NCBI GenBank assembly: GCA_045661225.1
Contig: JAZRFF010000020.1
Span: forward strand, 62,001-126,000
Direction of reading: 5' to 3'
Source: HGM04593 sp045661225
GTDB lineage: Bacteria; Bacteroidota; Bacteroidia; Bacteroidales; Bacteroidaceae
DNA length: 64,000 bases
This document shows, piece by piece, positions 25,550 through 34,687 of this stretch. The translations under genes were made by a program, and so were the position numbers. Position 1 is the stretch's first letter. The number at the start of each line of letters is the position of its first letter. Under the pieces are notes generated by a model. The model did no database searches. It worked only from the letters and a program-made list of their open reading frames with translations, and was not told where the DNA came from.

Positions 25550-26722
25550 ATGGATAAGAAATATAAAGAGAATAATGGTTGTGCCGGAATCTGCTGCAAG
25601 GGTTGTGGCCGAATGGAAGCTCCGTTGAATACATTTGACTGGCTTGCCTGTGTGCCGGGAAACGAGGAGTACACCGATATTGTCGAGGTGCAGTTCAAGA
25701 ATACTCGTAAGGGATACTACAAGAATAGCAATAATATTCCTTTGCAGAAGGGAGACATTGTGGCTGTTGAGGCTACTCCCGGACACGATATCGGCAAGGT
25801 TACAATGACCGGACGTCTTGTGCTGTTGCAACTGAAAAAGACACGTCTCACACCCGAAAGCGAGTTTAAGCGCATATATCGCAAGGCACGCCCTGTGGAT
25901 ATGGAGAAATATGAAGAGGCCAAGGCTCGCGAGCACGATACTATGATACGCTCGAGACAGATAGCAAAGGACCTTAATCTGGATATGAAAATTGGCGATG
26001 TGGAGTATCAGGGCGATGGTCAGAAGGCTATTTTCTATTATATAGCCGACAATCGTGTAGACTTCAGACAGCTTATAAAGGTGCTTGCCGATGTGTTCAA
26101 GATTAAGATTGAGATGAAGCAAATTGGAGCGCGCCAGGAGGCGGGTCGCATTGGCGGTATAGGCCCTTGCGGACGCGAATTGTGTTGCGCGACATTTACT
26201 ACAAATTTTGTATCGGTTTCTACTTCGGCTGCGCGTTTCCAGGATATATCCCTAAACCCGCAGAAACTTGCCGGTCAGTGTGCAAAGCTCAAATGCTGTC
26301 TTAACTATGAGGTTGATGCTTACGTAGAGGCTTCCCGTGCTCTTCCGCCACGCGATGTTGAACTTGAGACAAAGGACGGTACATACTATTTCTTTAAATG
26401 CGATATTATGCGTGGCGAGGTTACGTACTCTACCGACAAGCATATTCCTGCAAACCTTGTCACAATTTCGGGCCGTAGGGCTTTTGCAATAATTGAGATG
26501 AACAAGCGTGGCGAACGTCCCGAGGCGCTTCAGGCCGGTGGCGTGCCCGAACCTAAACGCTCGGTCGATCTTTTGGAACAAGAGAATATCAATCGCTTCG
26601 ATAATGCTTCGAAACAGAATAAGAAACGCCGTAAGGGTGGTCACAATGGTAATCGCAACGAGCAGAAAAAGAATAATGGCCGTAGAGAAAGACCCGCAAA
26701 GGAAGCTCCTAAAGGGGAGTAG
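25550..26722 (+). CDS. ricT: PSP1-domain protein RicT (YaaT)
   Basis: A 390-residue cytoplasmic protein. In Bacillus, RicT works with RicA and RicF in an iron-sulfur complex that guides mRNA maturation. The PSP1 domain occupies about residues 35-290, with 'GRIGGIGPCGRELCCATF' and 'CAKLKCCLNYE' as signature cysteine motifs. The N-terminus has an extra cysteine cluster (Cys 11, 15, 16, 19). The last 70 residues are a disordered Lys/Arg/Asn-rich tail. It starts directly after the holB stop. No ricA or ricF is seen in this window. Confidence 0.9.
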   Translation: MDKKYKENNGCAGICCKGCGRMEAPLNTFDWLACVPGNEEYTDIVEVQFKNTRKGYYKNSNNIPLQKGDIVAVEATPGHDIGKVTMTGRLVLLQLKKTRLTPESEFKRIYRKARPVDMEKYEEAKAREHDTMIRSRQIAKDLNLDMKIGDVEYQGDGQKAIFYYIADNRVDFRQLIKVLADVFKIKIEMKQIGARQEAGRIGGIGPCGRELCCATFTTNFVSVSTSAARFQDISLNPQKLAGQCAKLKCCLNYEVDAYVEASRALPPRDVELETKDGTYYFFKCDIMRGEVTYSTDKHIPANLVTISGRRAFAIIEMNKRGERPEALQAGGVPEPKRSVDLLEQENINRFDNASKQNKKRRKGGHNGNRNEQKKNNGRRERPAKEAPKGE

Positions 26723-27212
26723 GCCTTTTGTGCTTTTTATGCTTCTGCTCCTGACTGCGTGTGGGGGTAGGGTGTATCACGAGTATCGTCCGATAAGTAA
26801 CTGCGAATGGAGCTGTAACGACACTCTGCTTTTTGAGTATGGGGGCTACTTTGCAGGCAATGAGGCTGCGGGGGTTTTGCTAACTGTCGAGGCACGTACC
26901 GATGCTTCTTACCCTTACAAGAATCTTGCAGTGCGGGCCGAGTGTATAGATGCTTCAAATGGCGAGTCAGTCTCTGTCGATACTTTGTGCTGTGTGGTCT
27001 ATGGTGACAATGGACGGCGCGAGGGGGCATCGGCGGGGTTGCTCTATCAGGTAAGCAGCGCTCCTGTGTTTGTTGATGGGGTGTGTGGCGACTCTCTGCT
27101 GATAAAGATTGCGCACATAATGGATAGCTCGCTGTTGCAAGGTGTCTCCGATGTCGGGGTCAGGCTCGAGACTTCTTCTGTTCGCGGTCGGCATCAATAC
27201 GAAGGAATGTAA
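26676..27212 (+). CDS. gldH: GldH family lipoprotein
   Basis: A 178-residue lipoprotein with a basic N-terminus, a hydrophobic stretch ('FVLFMLLLLTAC') and the lipidated Cys at residue 29. The rest is a strand-rich domain opening 'YHEYRPISNCEWSCND'. GldH was found as a gliding-motility factor in Flavobacterium but is widespread in non-gliding Bacteroidota. Assignment rests on the fold pattern and on the conserved order holB-ricT-gldH. The chosen ATG overlaps ricT by 47 bp, and the 3' end overlaps the convergent rodA by 53 bp. Confidence 0.82.
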   Translation: MAVEKDPQRKLLKGSRPFVLFMLLLLTACGGRVYHEYRPISNCEWSCNDTLLFEYGGYFAGNEAAGVLLTVEARTDASYPYKNLAVRAECIDASNGESVSVDTLCCVVYGDNGRREGASAGLLYQVSSAPVFVDGVCGDSLLIKIAHIMDSSLLQGVSDVGVRLETSSVRGRHQYEGM

Positions 27213-28635
27213 ACAGCAGTATCGAAAATCCAAGGAACGATGAACCGCCGTAACTGAAAAATGGCAACGGAATTCCAATAACCGGAGTTATTCCAAGCAC
27301 CATTCCTATGTTTATGGCAAAATGAAAAAAGAATATCGACGCCAGGCAGTAGCCGAATACGCGTCCGAATCTGTCGTCCTGTCGCTCGGCAAGTGCAATA
27401 AGCCGCAAAATGAATGTTATAAATACTATCATCACAAACACAGAGCCTATAAACCCTTGCTCTTCGCCAATGGTGCAGAATATAAAGTCGGTATCTTGCT
27501 CGGGTACGTAATCGAGCTTGGTTTGTGTACCGTTAAGGAATCCTTTGCCGCTTAGTCCGCCCGACCCGATGGCTATCATCGACTGGTGTACGTTGTATCC
27601 GGCTCCCGAGAGGTCTTCCTTCAGACCCAAAAGAACCTCGATACGCACTTGCTGGTGAGGCTTAAGCACGTTGTACATCACATAGTGGCAAGAGTGAAAA
27701 AACGCCACAGCGCCAACAATGTATAGCGCTACCCAAATATTACGGTGCTCCTTGCCTAACCTTATCCTTATTAAAAGATATATGACATTGAATGCCAGTA
27801 GCAGGTACTGGGTAATCATAATGTTGAACTCTATGAGGTAAATAGCTACCCAGTAAGTGAGTAACGTTACACTTGTGTTTACGGCAAAAAGTACGGTAAA
27901 TGTGCGGTTGCTTTTGCACCAGAATTTTACCATAGCCACCGCAAATACTTCTATCAGCACCGTAACCGCGTATGGTCCTGTAGCTACAGACAATGAGTCG
28001 AAAGTCTCGTTGCCGAACTTTATTCCAACCACAAAAAATATAACAGCACTCACGCCCATAAGCAGGAACAATCCTGTCATTCCCTCGCGGTAGAGTACAA
28101 GGAATAACGCCAGGTAGACAAGTGCACTGCCGGTCTCCTTTTGGGCGATGATTATGAGCATTGGCAACAATATTATGGCAATGCACTTGACAAGGTCGTT
28201 GTTATTTTGTATGTTAAACTCACGGCGACCAATATATGCAGCAAGCGTGAGCGAGGTTGCGAACTTCATAAATTCGGCCGGTTGTATGCTGAACGGACCG
28301 ATGGATATCCACGAATGTGAACCTTTAATGTCTTTGGCAATGAATATGGTGAGAATGCCAAGAAGCAAGGTTGCAGCATATATAATCCACGAAAGGTTGC
28401 GGTAGGTGTGTTTCTTTACGCAAAGCAACAGAATGCCTATACCAACCGATACTCCGGCCCACATCGCCTGTTTACCGCTGCGTACATCGGGGTTTAAAAA
28501 TTCTGTATAATCGGTATCGACGTAACTGTAGCTTGCACCACAAATGGCAAGCCACCCCATTACGGCGAGTCCTGCGTAGAGTAGCACTGTGAACCAGTCT
28601 ATTCTGCCTATTATGTTACCTCTCCTCTGCTCCAT
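27160..28635 (-). CDS. rodA: Rod-shape SEDS glycosyltransferase RodA
   Basis: A 491-residue SEDS membrane protein that polymerises peptidoglycan strands from lipid II during elongation. ATG 28635 (MEQRRGNIIGRIDWF) was preferred to an upstream start that would extend 45 residues into mrdA. There are about 10-12 membrane spans. Family motifs are 'SWISIGPFSIQPAEFMK' and near the end 'GIPLPFFSYGGSS'. It is longer than E. coli RodA because of extra membrane sequence in the middle, usual for Bacteroidota. It overlaps mrdA by 20 bp. Confidence 0.93.
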   Translation of the reverse strand: MEQRRGNIIGRIDWFTVLLYAGLAVMGWLAICGASYSYVDTDYTEFLNPDVRSGKQAMWAGVSVGIGILLLCVKKHTYRNLSWIIYAATLLLGILTIFIAKDIKGSHSWISIGPFSIQPAEFMKFATSLTLAAYIGRREFNIQNNNDLVKCIAIILLPMLIIIAQKETGSALVYLALFLVLYREGMTGLFLLMGVSAVIFFVVGIKFGNETFDSLSVATGPYAVTVLIEVFAVAMVKFWCKSNRTFTVLFAVNTSVTLLTYWVAIYLIEFNIMITQYLLLAFNVIYLLIRIRLGKEHRNIWVALYIVGAVAFFHSCHYVMYNVLKPHQQVRIEVLLGLKEDLSGAGYNVHQSMIAIGSGGLSGKGFLNGTQTKLDYVPEQDTDFIFCTIGEEQGFIGSVFVMIVFITFILRLIALAERQDDRFGRVFGYCLASIFFFHFAINIGMVLGITPVIGIPLPFFSYGGSSFLGFSILLFTFLRIDADREQKKSRA

Positions 28636-30460
28636 AGTATATTGTTTTTCTTTCAATCTCTTTGGCTGTGTTTGCGCTTTCTTCGGAAAGTTCGCCTTTG
28701 AGATATTTTTCGATGAGCAGTGCCCCGATGGGTACACCGTATGTTGCTCCAAAGCCGCCATTCTCGACATATACGGCTATGGCAATCTTTGGGTCGTTCA
28801 TTGGGGCGAATCCCATAAATGCCGAGTGGTCTTTGCCTTTATTCTGTGCCGTTCCTGTCTTTCCGCACACGTTAAGGCCGGGGATATCGGCTGCTCGACA
28901 CGTTCCGTCGGTCACAGCAAGGCGCATACCGTCGATAACTTCATTGTAGGCTTTTTTGCCCACCATTGTGCTCTTTGGAACGCGATAATCCTCCTTTATC
29001 TCCTCGCCTTCGATGCCTTTGACCATATGCGGGGTAATATATGTTCCGCGGTTGGCTATTGTCGCTCCGAGGTTCGCCATTTGTAGCGGTGTGAGCGTAA
29101 CCTCGCCCTGTCCGATAGAGATGCTTATGACGGTTACTGCACGCCAATAGTTGCCGTAGTGACGTGTGTAGTACTCGGCGTTGGGAATCATTCCTCGAAC
29201 TTCGCCGGGAAGGTCAACGCCTAACTTATAGCCGAATCCCATAGACACCATATAGTCGCGCCACTTGTTCATTGCCTCTTTTGTGCCACTGTATTTGCTT
29301 GAAGAGAACATTCGGTGCAGTCCCCAGCAGAAGTAGGCGTTGCACGATGTGGCGATAGCGGGTTTTAATGCTGTGGGCGATGAATGTGCGTGGCAACCCA
29401 GGCGGAACTTGTTGAATACGAATCCGCCGGTGCAGGGGAAACTGGTCTGGGGGGTTACAATGCCCTCTTCAAGAAATGTAAGGGCTTGCGAGGTCTTGAA
29501 GGTCGACCCGGGTGGGTAGGTACCCATTATGGCGCGGTTGAGCAGTGGCTTGCGCTTGTCACGTGATAATTCCTTGTGGTTTTCTCCTCTCTTGCGGCCT
29601 GTCAGCAGTGACGGGTTGTACGATGGCGATGAAACCATACACAGAATTTCTCCGGTGGACGGCTCTATGGCGACTATGCTGCCTATCTTGTTGCGCATAA
29701 GCCGTTCTCCAAGTTCTTGCAGCTCGATGTCTATGCTCAGAGTAAGGTCCTTGCCGCGTACGGCAAGCGTGTCGTAAAGCCCGTCGAGGTAACTGCCCTG
29801 CAGACGGCCGTGAGCGTCGCGCAACAGCACTTCTGTGCCTTTCTTTCCGCGTAAGGCTTCTTCGTATGAAGCCTCAAGACCTTGTGTGCCAATATAGTCG
29901 CCACGTTTGTAGTATGGGTCTCGGTCAATGACTTTTTGAGACACCTCGCCAATGTCGCCCATAAGCACGCCGCCGGCTTTGTAGTTATATTGCCTTATCG
30001 AGCGCTTGCGAAGGTAGAATCCCGGGAAACGGAACAGTTTTTCCTGAAATTGTGCAAACTCCTCACCCGATAGCTGCGTGATAAAATCTTGTTCGGTATA
30101 TGTTGAGTATCCGGGGTTCAGACGCCTGTTCCTGACTCTCTCCATACGCTCGTCATACTCCTCTCTTGTGATGCCAAGAGCGTTGCATAACTCTTCGACG
30201 TCGATGTCTTTTATCTCACGGGGAATGAATGTAATGTCGTACGATGGCTGGTTATATACAAGCAGTTTGCCGTTGCGGTCGTACATATGCCCTCGAGCGG
30301 GGTAGATGGTCTTTTTGTAAAAGGCGTTACTGTCGGCAAGCTGTTTGTACCCCTCGTCGCGTAACTGTATATTGAATAGACGTATAATGTAGATTACAAG
30401 CACAAGTATGACTACTCCTGCAAGAATGAACTTACGATTCTCAAGACTGCGGTCTGTCAT
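28616..30460 (-). CDS. mrdA: Penicillin-binding protein 2
   Basis: A 614-residue class B transpeptidase that cross-links peptidoglycan with RodA during elongation. One N-terminal membrane span lies at about residues 11-28. The pedestal domain starts with 'YPARGHMYDRNGKLL'. The transpeptidase domain has the active Ser in 'PPGSTFKTSQ', an SxN motif in 'ATSCNAYF', and KTG in 'VCGKTGTAQN'. All catalytic motifs are intact. It is the fourth gene of the mreB-mreC-mreD-mrdA-rodA run, 4 bp downstream of mreD. Confidence 0.96.
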   Translation of the reverse strand: MTDRSLENRKFILAGVVILVLVIYIIRLFNIQLRDEGYKQLADSNAFYKKTIYPARGHMYDRNGKLLVYNQPSYDITFIPREIKDIDVEELCNALGITREEYDERMERVRNRRLNPGYSTYTEQDFITQLSGEEFAQFQEKLFRFPGFYLRKRSIRQYNYKAGGVLMGDIGEVSQKVIDRDPYYKRGDYIGTQGLEASYEEALRGKKGTEVLLRDAHGRLQGSYLDGLYDTLAVRGKDLTLSIDIELQELGERLMRNKIGSIVAIEPSTGEILCMVSSPSYNPSLLTGRKRGENHKELSRDKRKPLLNRAIMGTYPPGSTFKTSQALTFLEEGIVTPQTSFPCTGGFVFNKFRLGCHAHSSPTALKPAIATSCNAYFCWGLHRMFSSSKYSGTKEAMNKWRDYMVSMGFGYKLGVDLPGEVRGMIPNAEYYTRHYGNYWRAVTVISISIGQGEVTLTPLQMANLGATIANRGTYITPHMVKGIEGEEIKEDYRVPKSTMVGKKAYNEVIDGMRLAVTDGTCRAADIPGLNVCGKTGTAQNKGKDHSAFMGFAPMNDPKIAIAVYVENGGFGATYGVPIGALLIEKYLKGELSEESANTAKEIERKTIYYGAEER

Positions 30461-30464
30461 AGCC

Positions 30465-30968
30465 TTATCTTTTGAATGAGAAGCATTCTGTTACAACTAC
30501 AAATAGCATTGTAAGTAACGTGCTGCTTGCAATACTTATGATAAGCGATATTATATGTCCCATCGTGAACAGCTCAAGCAGGAACAGTATGGAGTAGAAA
30601 AGGAGTATACACATTAGTGAGTAGACAATATATCCTCCCCACTTGAGGCTCTTTACGCCGGGGATAAAGTCCTCCGGTAGTCCTTTGTGTGTAAATGTTG
30701 CCATAAACGTGTTACGGGCAACTCCCATTGCTGTAGCTGCAGCCGCATTTATTCCGGGGGTGTTCGTGAACATATCCACTATGACGCCGGCGAGAAACCC
30801 CCATATAAGAAGCGCGTTCTTTGATGTGTGACGCGGCAATTTAAGGATAAAGATAAGGTAGATGCACGCAGTTGCATATCCGAAAAGGTGAATATGCTTG
30901 AAGACGAGTACCTGTGCCAGTATGACAAGTACAAAATTGCGTATGTGTATAAGTGTGCTGCGTGTCAT
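30465..30968 (-). CDS. mreD: Rod shape-determining protein MreD
   Basis: A 167-residue inner-membrane protein with five or six spans and very short loops, as expected for MreD. 'WGFLAGVIVDMFTNTPGINAAAATAMG' with its Asp in the second third is the conserved MreD stretch. It links the cytoskeletal filament to the elongation complex. Its ATG overlaps the mreC stop by 4 bp and mrdA follows 4 bp later. MreD proteins diverge strongly, so position in the cluster is a main part of the evidence. Confidence 0.88.
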   Translation of the reverse strand: MTRSTLIHIRNFVLVILAQVLVFKHIHLFGYATACIYLIFILKLPRHTSKNALLIWGFLAGVIVDMFTNTPGINAAAATAMGVARNTFMATFTHKGLPEDFIPGVKSLKWGGYIVYSLMCILLFYSILFLLELFTMGHIISLIISIASSTLLTMLFVVVTECFSFKR

Positions 30969-31813
30969 TTCTTGTTGTTTAGGCTCTCTTCTAACTGCTG
31001 TTGCTCTCTCTTGCCGCTGTTTCCAACCACAAAGAGGTTGTCGATACTTGAAAAATCGACGAAAAGTCGCACTTTTGCTCTGAAGAACATTCCGTCCTCG
31101 GAGTCCTCGAGTCTTTCAATCTCTCCAATGGGTATTCCGGGTGGGAATATAGATGAGTAACCGCTGGTTTTTACTGTGTCGCCCGGTTCGAAAAGTGCAT
31201 ATCGGGGCAGGTCGATGAGGTAGGAGTGTTGCAAATCGCCGTCGTCCCACTTTAGTGTGCAGAAACTTTCGCTGCCTGTGACTCTGCAACTGATGAGGCT
31301 TTTGCTGTTGAGCAGCGGCATCACAAGTGCATAGTGCTCCGATGTCTGGCAGACTATTCCTACAACGCCTTTGTCATTGAACACGCCCATCTCGGATTCT
31401 ATGCCATCGCTGCTGCCTTTGTCTATAGTGACGAAGTTGTCTACTTTGTTTAGTCGGTTGTTTACGACTCTAGCGGTGCTGAATCGGTAGCCGCTCTTGC
31501 CGTATGCGTTCTCTGCGGTGTTTAGAGCGCTGCTGTCCTTTGTTGCCCGAAGCTCTTCCTGTAGCGCGTTAACCCTTTCTATCAGCTCTTTGTTGTGTTC
31601 GACAAGAACTTTATTTTCCTCTTTAAGCCCAAAATATCCATCAATGTCGCTTATGAGTGAATATATGTTTCCGGCGACACTGTTTGCCGATGTGAACGCC
31701 GTTGCACTTTGGTAACTGTTGAAAGAGAATAAAAGCACAAAACTGATTCCCTCCAATAGTAGGAAAAGGAACCAGTGATTGTGCTTTATTAGAAAGTTTA
31801 TTATCGCCTGCAC
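30965..31813 (-). CDS. mreC: Rod shape-determining protein MreC
   Basis: A 282-residue bitopic protein. One membrane span lies at about residues 13-31, then a coiled coil at about 62-95 ('LVEHNKELIERVNALQEELRA'). The periplasmic double beta-barrel begins near 'FSTARVVNNRLNKVDNFVTI' and includes 'DKGSSDGIESEMGVFNDKGVVG'. MreC activates PBP2/RodA in elongation. It starts 30 bp after mreB and overlaps mreD by 4 bp. Confidence 0.94.
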   Translation of the reverse strand: MQAIINFLIKHNHWFLFLLLEGISFVLLFSFNSYQSATAFTSANSVAGNIYSLISDIDGYFGLKEENKVLVEHNKELIERVNALQEELRATKDSSALNTAENAYGKSGYRFSTARVVNNRLNKVDNFVTIDKGSSDGIESEMGVFNDKGVVGIVCQTSEHYALVMPLLNSKSLISCRVTGSESFCTLKWDDGDLQHSYLIDLPRYALFEPGDTVKTSGYSSIFPPGIPIGEIERLEDSEDGMFFRAKVRLFVDFSSIDNLFVVGNSGKREQQQLEESLNNKK

Positions 31814-31843
31814 CGCTATTGCGTTTTAAGGTTAACCAGGGCC

Positions 31844-32860
31844 TTATCTCATAAGGAATGGATAGGTAAGGTCGTTAAGTGCAAGAGCTGTACCCTTTGC
31901 AACGCAATAGAGCGGGTTCTCGGCAATGTGGAACGGAATGTTAATCTTGTTCGACAAGCGTTTGTCGAGACCTCTCAGGAGGGCTCCGCCACCCGCAAGG
32001 TATATTCCGTTGTGCACGATGTCGGCGTACAATTCGGGTGGTGTGTGCTCAAGAGCGCTGATGATGGCATTCTCAATCTTGATAATTGATTTATCTATAC
32101 AGTGTGCAATCTCCTGGTAGCATACTGGAACCTCGATAGGCATAGCCGTGATGCGGTTAGGACCGTGTACAATGTAGTCCTGAGGAGCCTCATCGCCAAG
32201 GTCTGTAAGTGCTGAGCCAACGTGAATTTTGATGCGCTCGGCCATACGCTCGCTGACACGGACATTGTGCTGGCGGCTCATATAGTCCTGAATGTCGGCT
32301 GTAAAATCGTCACCCGCGGTGCGCAGTGAACCGTTCGATACAATTCCTCCCAATGATATTACGGCAATCTCGGTTGAACCGCCACCTATGTCGACAACCA
32401 TATTGCCCTCGGGCGCAAGAACGTCAAGGCCGATACCAAGCGCCGATGCCATAGGCTCGTAGATAAGGTATACGTCGCGACCGCCTGCGTGTTCGGCCGA
32501 GTCGCGTACGGCGCGAAGCTCAACCTCGGTAGAGCCATAGGGAACACCGATGACCATACGCAACGATGGCGTAAAGAGCTTGCTGCCCATATTTACCTTG
32601 TCGATGAAGCCACGCATCATCATTTCGCAAGCGTAGAAGTCGGCAATCACACCGTCGCGCAAGGGACGTATCGTTTGTATGTTAGGGTTGGTCTTCTCGT
32701 GCATCTGCTTGGCCTTTTCGCCAACAGCAATCATCTTTTTCTGACCGTCGATGGCAACCACTGATGGTTCGTCAACAACAATTTTTCCATTGTACGATAC
32801 AATGGTGTTGGCGGTACCGAGGTCGATGGCTACATCTTGTGTGAATGAAAATAGACCCAT
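31844..32860 (-). CDS. mreB: Rod shape-determining actin MreB
   Basis: A 338-residue bacterial actin. Nucleotide-binding motifs are all present: 'IDLGTANTIV' (phosphate 1), 'MVVDIGGGSTEIAVI' (phosphate 2) and 'IYLAGGGALLRGLD' (adenosine). 'IYEPMASALGIGLD' is the connecting segment. The N-terminal 'MGLFSFTQD' fits the short membrane-binding start. It forms the filaments that organise wall synthesis. purH ends 24 bp upstream on the same strand, so mre genes may be read from the purH promoter as well. Confidence 0.97.
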   Translation of the reverse strand: MGLFSFTQDVAIDLGTANTIVSYNGKIVVDEPSVVAIDGQKKMIAVGEKAKQMHEKTNPNIQTIRPLRDGVIADFYACEMMMRGFIDKVNMGSKLFTPSLRMVIGVPYGSTEVELRAVRDSAEHAGGRDVYLIYEPMASALGIGLDVLAPEGNMVVDIGGGSTEIAVISLGGIVSNGSLRTAGDDFTADIQDYMSRQHNVRVSERMAERIKIHVGSALTDLGDEAPQDYIVHGPNRITAMPIEVPVCYQEIAHCIDKSIIKIENAIISALEHTPPELYADIVHNGIYLAGGGALLRGLDKRLSNKINIPFHIAENPLYCVAKGTALALNDLTYPFLMR

Positions 32861-32884
32861 TATTTTTTGTTTTTTTAATCCTGA

Positions 32885-34408
32885 TTAGTGTTTAAAGTGG
32901 CGGAATCCGGTAATAACCATTGCTACACCGTTCTCGTCGCAGTAGTCGACAGATTCCTTGTCTCTGATTGAACCTCCGGGGTGTACAACAGCTGTTACGC
33001 CCGCTTCGTGTGCAATCTGAACGCAGTCGGGGAAGGGGAAGAAGGCATCGCTGGCCATCACGCTGCCTTGTAGTGAGAAACCGAAGTTTCCGGCCTTCTC
33101 GATAGCGTGTCTCAGTGAATCGACGCGTGAGGTCTGTCCTACTCCGCTTGCGATAAGCTGCTTGTTCTTTGCAAGCACGATGGCGTTGCTCTTGCTGTGC
33201 TTTACAATCTTGTTTGCGAAGAGCATATCCTCAATCTCACTCTCCTTGGGAGCAGCCTTTGACACTACCTGAAGGTCGGCTGCAACCTCTACCTTTGCGT
33301 CGCGGTCCTGAACGAGCACGCCGTTGAGCACGCTACGGAAAGTCTTGGCGGGCATCTCGGTAGACTTCTGAACGAGGATTATGCGGTTCTTCTTCTGCTT
33401 GAGAACGTCGAGCGCGTCGGCATCGTAGCTTGGAGCAATAATTACTTCAAAGAAAATCTCATTAACCTTTTCGGCTGTAGCCTTGTCTACGTTTGCATTT
33501 GCAATGAGAACGCCACCGAACGCCGATACGGGGTCGCCTGCAAGTGCTGCGTCCCAAGCCTCGGCAAGAGTGGGGCGTGATGCAAGACCGCAAGCGTTGT
33601 TGTGCTTGAGAATAGCAAATGTTGTCTCGCCTGCAAAGTCGTTAATGAGCTCTACTGCTGCGTTAATGTCGAGAAGGTTGTTGTAAGAAATCTCTTTGCC
33701 GTGTACCTGCTCGAGCATTTCGTTGAACTTGCCATAGAACGCTCCCTGCTGGTGGGGGTTCTCGCCGTAACGTAGCGACATAGGTGTGTCGTTTGTCTGA
33801 CGGAACGCGCTCTTGTCTTCTTTGTCGAAGTAGTTGAAAATTGCTGAATCGTAAGCCGAAGAGACTGCAAATGCTTCACGCGCGAAGAAACGGCGCTCCT
33901 CGAGCGTAGTCTCGGCGCCCTTGTTCTTTAGAATCTCGTGCAAAGGAGCATACTGTGCCTTGCTGGCAACAATTACTACGTCGTTGAAATTCTTTGCAGC
34001 ACCGCGAATGAGTGAGATACCGCCTATGTCAATCTTCTCGATAATGTCGGCCTCGCAGGCACCCGATGCTACTGTCTGCTCGAATGGGTAGAGGTCAACG
34101 ATTACAAGGTCAATCTCGGGAATCTCGTACTCGGCCATCTGCTGCTGGTCTTTCTCAAGTTCTCTGCGGCCAAGGATACCACCGAACACTTTTGGGTGGA
34201 GTGTCTTTACTCGTCCGCCAAGAATTGATGGGTAGCCGGTAAGGCTTTCCACTGCTGTGCAAGGAATGTCGAGCGACTCAATGAACTGCTGTGTGCCGCC
34301 TGTAGATATTAACTGTACGCCTTCTGAATGAAGCATCTTGATAATCTCGTCGAGACCGTCTTTGTGAAAAACGGAAACCAATGCTGATTTGATTCTTTTT
34401 GTTGACAT
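32885..34408 (-). CDS. purH: Bifunctional AICAR transformylase/IMP cyclohydrolase
   Basis: A 507-residue enzyme for the last two steps of purine synthesis. The N-terminal cyclohydrolase domain has 'STGGTQQFIE' and 'GGRVKTLHPKVFGGIL'. The C-terminal transformylase domain has the catalytic 'LKHNNACGLAS' and near the end 'AVVHPGGSIRDKE'. Length is normal. A TAACTTCG box 84 bp upstream is a likely promoter. Confidence 0.97.
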   Translation of the reverse strand: MSTKRIKSALVSVFHKDGLDEIIKMLHSEGVQLISTGGTQQFIESLDIPCTAVESLTGYPSILGGRVKTLHPKVFGGILGRRELEKDQQQMAEYEIPEIDLVIVDLYPFEQTVASGACEADIIEKIDIGGISLIRGAAKNFNDVVIVASKAQYAPLHEILKNKGAETTLEERRFFAREAFAVSSAYDSAIFNYFDKEDKSAFRQTNDTPMSLRYGENPHQQGAFYGKFNEMLEQVHGKEISYNNLLDINAAVELINDFAGETTFAILKHNNACGLASRPTLAEAWDAALAGDPVSAFGGVLIANANVDKATAEKVNEIFFEVIIAPSYDADALDVLKQKKNRIILVQKSTEMPAKTFRSVLNGVLVQDRDAKVEVAADLQVVSKAAPKESEIEDMLFANKIVKHSKSNAIVLAKNKQLIASGVGQTSRVDSLRHAIEKAGNFGFSLQGSVMASDAFFPFPDCVQIAHEAGVTAVVHPGGSIRDKESVDYCDENGVAMVITGFRHFKH

Positions 34409-34491
34409 TGCTATAAATTTTTATTATCGTGTTTATTCTTTGAAAATCAATATGTTGCGCCAGGCTTTGTGCGAAAAGCCTTATTTTCTCG

Positions 34492-34499
34492 CGAAGTTA
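34492..34499 (-). promoter_or_regulatory. Candidate purH promoter, -7 variant TAACTTCG
   Basis: The minus strand reads TAACTTCG, one base from TAnnTTTG, 84 bp before the purH ATG. The same octamer precedes yicC. No TTG is seen at the standard distance. Confidence 0.4.
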
Positions 34500-34630
34500 C
34501 TCTTTTTTGTGCGATTATGCACTATAAAATGGGCCGAAATTATCAATAATTAAATATAAAATATTTAAAAATCGTTCTTCTTTGTGGCGGTGAATTTGTA
34601 CCGGGTGTGTCGGTGTGGCAAGAATGGAAT

Positions 34631-34665
34631 AAAGACACAACTATCGGTCCGATAATCGTGTCTTT
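34631..34665 (-). terminator. Hairpin downstream of nadB
   Basis: An interrupted stem starts 22 bp after the nadB stop: outer arm 34631-34638 with 34658-34665 (8 bp) and inner arm 34642-34647 with 34649-34654 (6 bp). It reads AAAGACAC to GTGTCTTT at its ends. Confidence 0.55.
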
Positions 34666-34687
34666 ATTCTATTGTGTCAGAAGTTTG

